Shown here: piece after piece, positions 6,477-6,976 of the stretch
Layout of the letters: each line of letters opens with the position of its first letter
Numbering within the stretch: position 1 is the stretch's first letter
Source: Gammaproteobacteria bacterium
Lineage (GTDB): Bacteria; Pseudomonadota; Gammaproteobacteria; Pseudomonadales; Pseudomonadaceae
Assembly: GCA_012800475.1 (NCBI GenBank)
Contig: JAAZJF010000321.1
Span: 1 to 6,976 of the forward strand
DNA: 6,976 bases
Direction of reading: 5' to 3'
Made by a program: the position numbers and the translations under genes
The notes under the pieces: generated by a model
Told to the model about the DNA's origin: nothing
The model's input: only the letters and a program-made list of their open reading frames with translations
The model's database searches: none

Positions 6477-6976
6477 ATGACCAAACAAAACGCCTTCACC
6501 TACGAAGACCTGCTCAAATGCAGCCGAGGAGAGCTCTTCGGACCAGGTAACGCGCAATTGCCCGCACCGAATATGCTTATGATTGATCGCATTGTGCACA
6601 TCAGCGAGACCGGTGGAAAATACGGCAAGGGACAAATCACTGCTGAACTGGATATCAATCCTGATTTATGGTTTTTTGCCTGCCACTTTGAAGGTGACCC
6701 AGTCATGCCTGGCTGCTTAGGCCTCGATGCCATGTGGCAGTTGGTCGGTTTTCACCTCGGTTGGCAAGGTCACCCAGGACGCGGACGCGCACTGGGATCA
6801 GGTGATGTGAAATTTTTTGGCCAAGTTCTACCGACCGCCAAAAAAGTCACTTACCAAATCGACATCAAGCGCACGATCAACCGCTCTTTAATTCTCGCCA
6901 TTGCTGACGGTACCGTGAGCGTGGATGGTCGCGAAATTTATAGCGCCGAAGGCTTGCGTGTCGGCTTATTTACTTC
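6477..6976 (+). CDS. fabA: 3-hydroxydecanoyl-ACP dehydratase/isomerase, last codons outside window
   Basis: FabA is the cytoplasmic enzyme that dehydrates 3-hydroxydecanoyl-ACP and isomerises trans-2- to cis-3-decenoyl-ACP, the branch point of anaerobic-type unsaturated fatty acid synthesis. The frame gives 166 full codons; the family length is about 171, so about five residues are lost at the right edge. The hot-dog fold motif CHFEGDPVMPGCLGLDAMWQ (69-88) contains the catalytic His70 and Asp84 at exactly the positions known from E. coli FabA. RALGSGDVKFFGQVLP and the ending LRVGLFTS are typical of Pseudomonas-like FabA. In related genomes fabB usually follows directly; that gene would lie beyond the window. 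fabA has its own leader region, so it is probably transcribed separately from the kinase operon. Confidence 0.98.
   Translation, partial: MTKQNAFTYEDLLKCSRGELFGPGNAQLPAPNMLMIDRIVHISETGGKYGKGQITAELDINPDLWFFACHFEGDPVMPGCLGLDAMWQLVGFHLGWQGHPGRGRALGSGDVKFFGQVLPTAKKVTYQIDIKRTINRSLILAIADGTVSVDGREIYSAEGLRVGLFT

Noticed and set aside
6417..6733. Minus-strand frames opposite fabA and its leader
   Set aside because: They are antisense to fabA, with no ribosome site and no recognisable motifs.

Overview
The window looks like chromosome from a gammaproteobacterium close to Pseudomonas. gpsA is followed by a DUF4389 gene, and a BarA-like sensor kinase sits beside fabA; as I recall, the same genes lie together in Pseudomonas aeruginosa (fabA, kinase PA1611, gpsA). 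Base composition looks moderate rather than the high GC of typical Pseudomonas, so a lower-GC member of the Pseudomonadaceae is my guess. No tRNA, rRNA, CRISPR array or insertion sequence is visible.

Left part, minus strand: gpsA (523-1545) and, 15 bases after its stop codon, a small membrane protein gene of the DUF4389 family (1-507). The DUF4389 gene runs off the left edge inside a perfect 9-base tandem repeat. The repeat is read in frame as Ala-Glu-Val and gives the protein an acidic tail of at least 13 units.

Centre, plus strand: three tightly packed genes that almost certainly form one transcript. The first is a TonB-dependent outer-membrane receptor (1673-3778, TTG start). The second is a periplasmic substrate-binding protein of the ABC_sub_bind type (3741-4679, overlapping the receptor by 39 bases). 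The third is a membrane histidine kinase with a BarA/GacS-like periplasmic domain (4679-6166, overlapping by one base). No ABC permease or ATPase, no response regulator, and no receiver or Hpt domain is present. The arrangement suggests a sensing chain through the cell envelope: the receptor imports or senses a ligand, the binding protein captures it in the periplasm, and the kinase reports it to the cytoplasm. Ligand and output are unknown. This is the most interesting part of the window.

Right part: a 310-base AT-rich gap (6167-6476) with several inverted repeats, including a perfect 14-base palindrome, leads into fabA (6477 to the right edge). fabA is complete except for about five C-terminal codons.
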